This document shows, one piece after another, positions 63,582 to 64,000 of a stretch of 64,000 nt of DNA. The stretch's first letter is position 1. The number at the start of each line of letters is the position of its first letter. This DNA is from Aurelia coerulea (lineage: Eukaryota > Cnidaria > Scyphozoa > Semaeostomeae > Ulmaridae): NCBI GenBank assembly GCA_039566865.1, contig CM076960.1, positions 7,702,501 to 7,766,500 on the forward strand, in the 5' to 3' direction. The notes beneath the pieces are model-generated. The model was not told the origin of the DNA and ran no database searches. It saw nothing but the letters and a program-made list of their open reading frames with translations. A program made the translations under genes and the position numbers.

Positions 63582-64000
63582 CTGCAGCACTAATATAGTG
63601 CTATAAAAGAAGTTACTGGCAGAACTATAGTTTTAAAGGACGATGAGTGCAATACTCTTTATAATATAAATTGTAGCTACTAAAGTACGTTAATCAACAC
63701 TTTTTGTGTTTATATTTTGTTTTCTTTGAGAAAATAAACATTTAATTGATCGATGTTTGTTTATGCAGTAAAGCTAAATGAGACTAAAGAAAAAACTAAT
63801 GTCTATAGTAATTTTTACAAGAATGGTTGCTGCAGCACTAATATAGTGCTATAAAAGAAGTTACTGGCAGAACTAAAGTTTTAAAGAACGATGAGTGCAA
63901 TACTCTTTATAATATAAATTGTAGCTACTAAAGTACGTTAATCCACAATTTTTGTGTTTATATTTTGTTTTCTTTGAGAAAATAAACATATGCTTAATCG

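Larger units (their letters stand above)
1..64000 (+). repeat. 249-bp AT-rich satellite array, whole window
   Basis: The whole window consists of head-to-tail copies of one repeat, all in the same orientation. Successive PstI sites lie 249 bp apart in regular stretches (62828 to 63077 to 63326) and 248-256 bp where small indels occur. Base 1 and base 64000 both fall inside a monomer, so neither array edge is present. I see no unique sequence, inverted block, transposon end, simple-sequence tract or telomere-like repeat breaking it. Every stop-free stretch is short and has the length and phase of the repeat. Long one-orientation satellites of this kind are known from centromeric and pericentromeric heterochromatin, sex chromosomes and B chromosomes; which applies here is not visible. 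The family was not recognised. Confidence 0.98.
45440..64000 (+). repeat. Block B': B-type monomers to the window end
   Basis: B-type monomers (CTATAAAAGAAG, CTTTGAGAAAAT, CCAAGAATGG) fill the rest of the window. From about 49800 the array becomes regular, with S monomers repeated with few differences by eye and L monomers interspersed; irregular monomers are fewer than at 45.9-48.6 kb. Variants ATAGTTTTAAAGGACG, ATAGTTTTATGGGACG and AAAGTTTTAAAGGACG alternate without an obvious fixed period. No composite monomer and no gene occurs. The array leaves the window inside a monomer. Confidence 0.85.

Noticed and set aside
1..64000. CRISPR-like array of regularly spaced repeats.
   Set aside because: The full 249 bp is repeated with no unique spacers, there is no short repeat alternating with variable sequence, and no cas gene is present.
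1..64000. CENP-B box in the monomer, suggested by TTCG and GGAACT-like words.
   Set aside because: No stretch combines the required TTCG core with the downstream A and CGGG bases of the box; the TTTCGAAAAATAG variant shares only TTCG.
1..64000. Spacer repeats of ribosomal DNA.
   Set aside because: No rRNA sequence appears in 64 kb, longer than usual spacer arrays. It cannot be fully excluded without the flanking sequence.

Overview
The window is one uninterrupted array of an AT-rich satellite DNA. I found no protein-coding gene, RNA gene or autonomous mobile element. The basic unit is about 249 bp, and one monomer counted base by base has 70 G+C of 249 (about 28%). Units run head to tail in the same orientation from base 1 to base 64000. 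Both window ends lie inside a monomer, so the array continues on both sides. From length alone there are about 255-260 units. Most carry one PstI site (CTGCAG), which I used as the phase marker, and one ClaI site (ATCGAT). A long-unit, AT-rich, one-orientation satellite with higher-order structure points to heterochromatin of a eukaryotic chromosome (pericentromere, centromere, sex or B chromosome). I do not recognise the repeat and cannot name the species; an invertebrate is a guess.

Layout. Two monomer families alternate in blocks. Block A (1 to about 17500) is built of 'A-type' monomers: GTGTTATAAAAGATG after the PstI site, often CTTTAAGAAAA, and TTTCGAAAAATAG before the PstI site. A transition lies at about 17500-18240. 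Block B (about 18240-33781) is mostly 'B-type': GTGCTATAAAAGAAG, CTTTGAGAAAA, and CCAAGAATGG or CCGAGAATGG before the PstI site. Block A' (33782 to about 45440) returns to A-type. Block B' (about 45440-64000) is B-type again and looks the most homogeneous by eye.

Higher-order structure. In A and A' each higher-order unit begins with a 357-bp composite monomer, a full monomer fused to part of another that lacks its own PstI site. It occurs eight times (PstI at 35, 2646, 7031, 10885, 15248, 33782, 38136 and 41494). In block A two unit classes alternate (alpha, beta, alpha, beta, alpha) with a compound period of about 8.2 kb. Nested in this are 995-bp and about 1-kb tandem duplications, and in A' a recent 3358-bp tandem duplication. 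B and B' lack the composite monomer. They instead carry a six-monomer module seen three times and a set of shortened or rearranged monomers whose breakpoints repeatedly fall at the motif GTTTAT.

Each monomer also has several small inverted repeats, a TATA-box-like TATAAAAG beside one of them, and an AATAAA hexamer about 130 bp downstream. Whether these matter (cruciforms, satellite transcription) is inference. The sequence shows directly the repeat hierarchy and traces of unequal exchange and gene conversion. All distances and counts were read by eye; no alignment was run.
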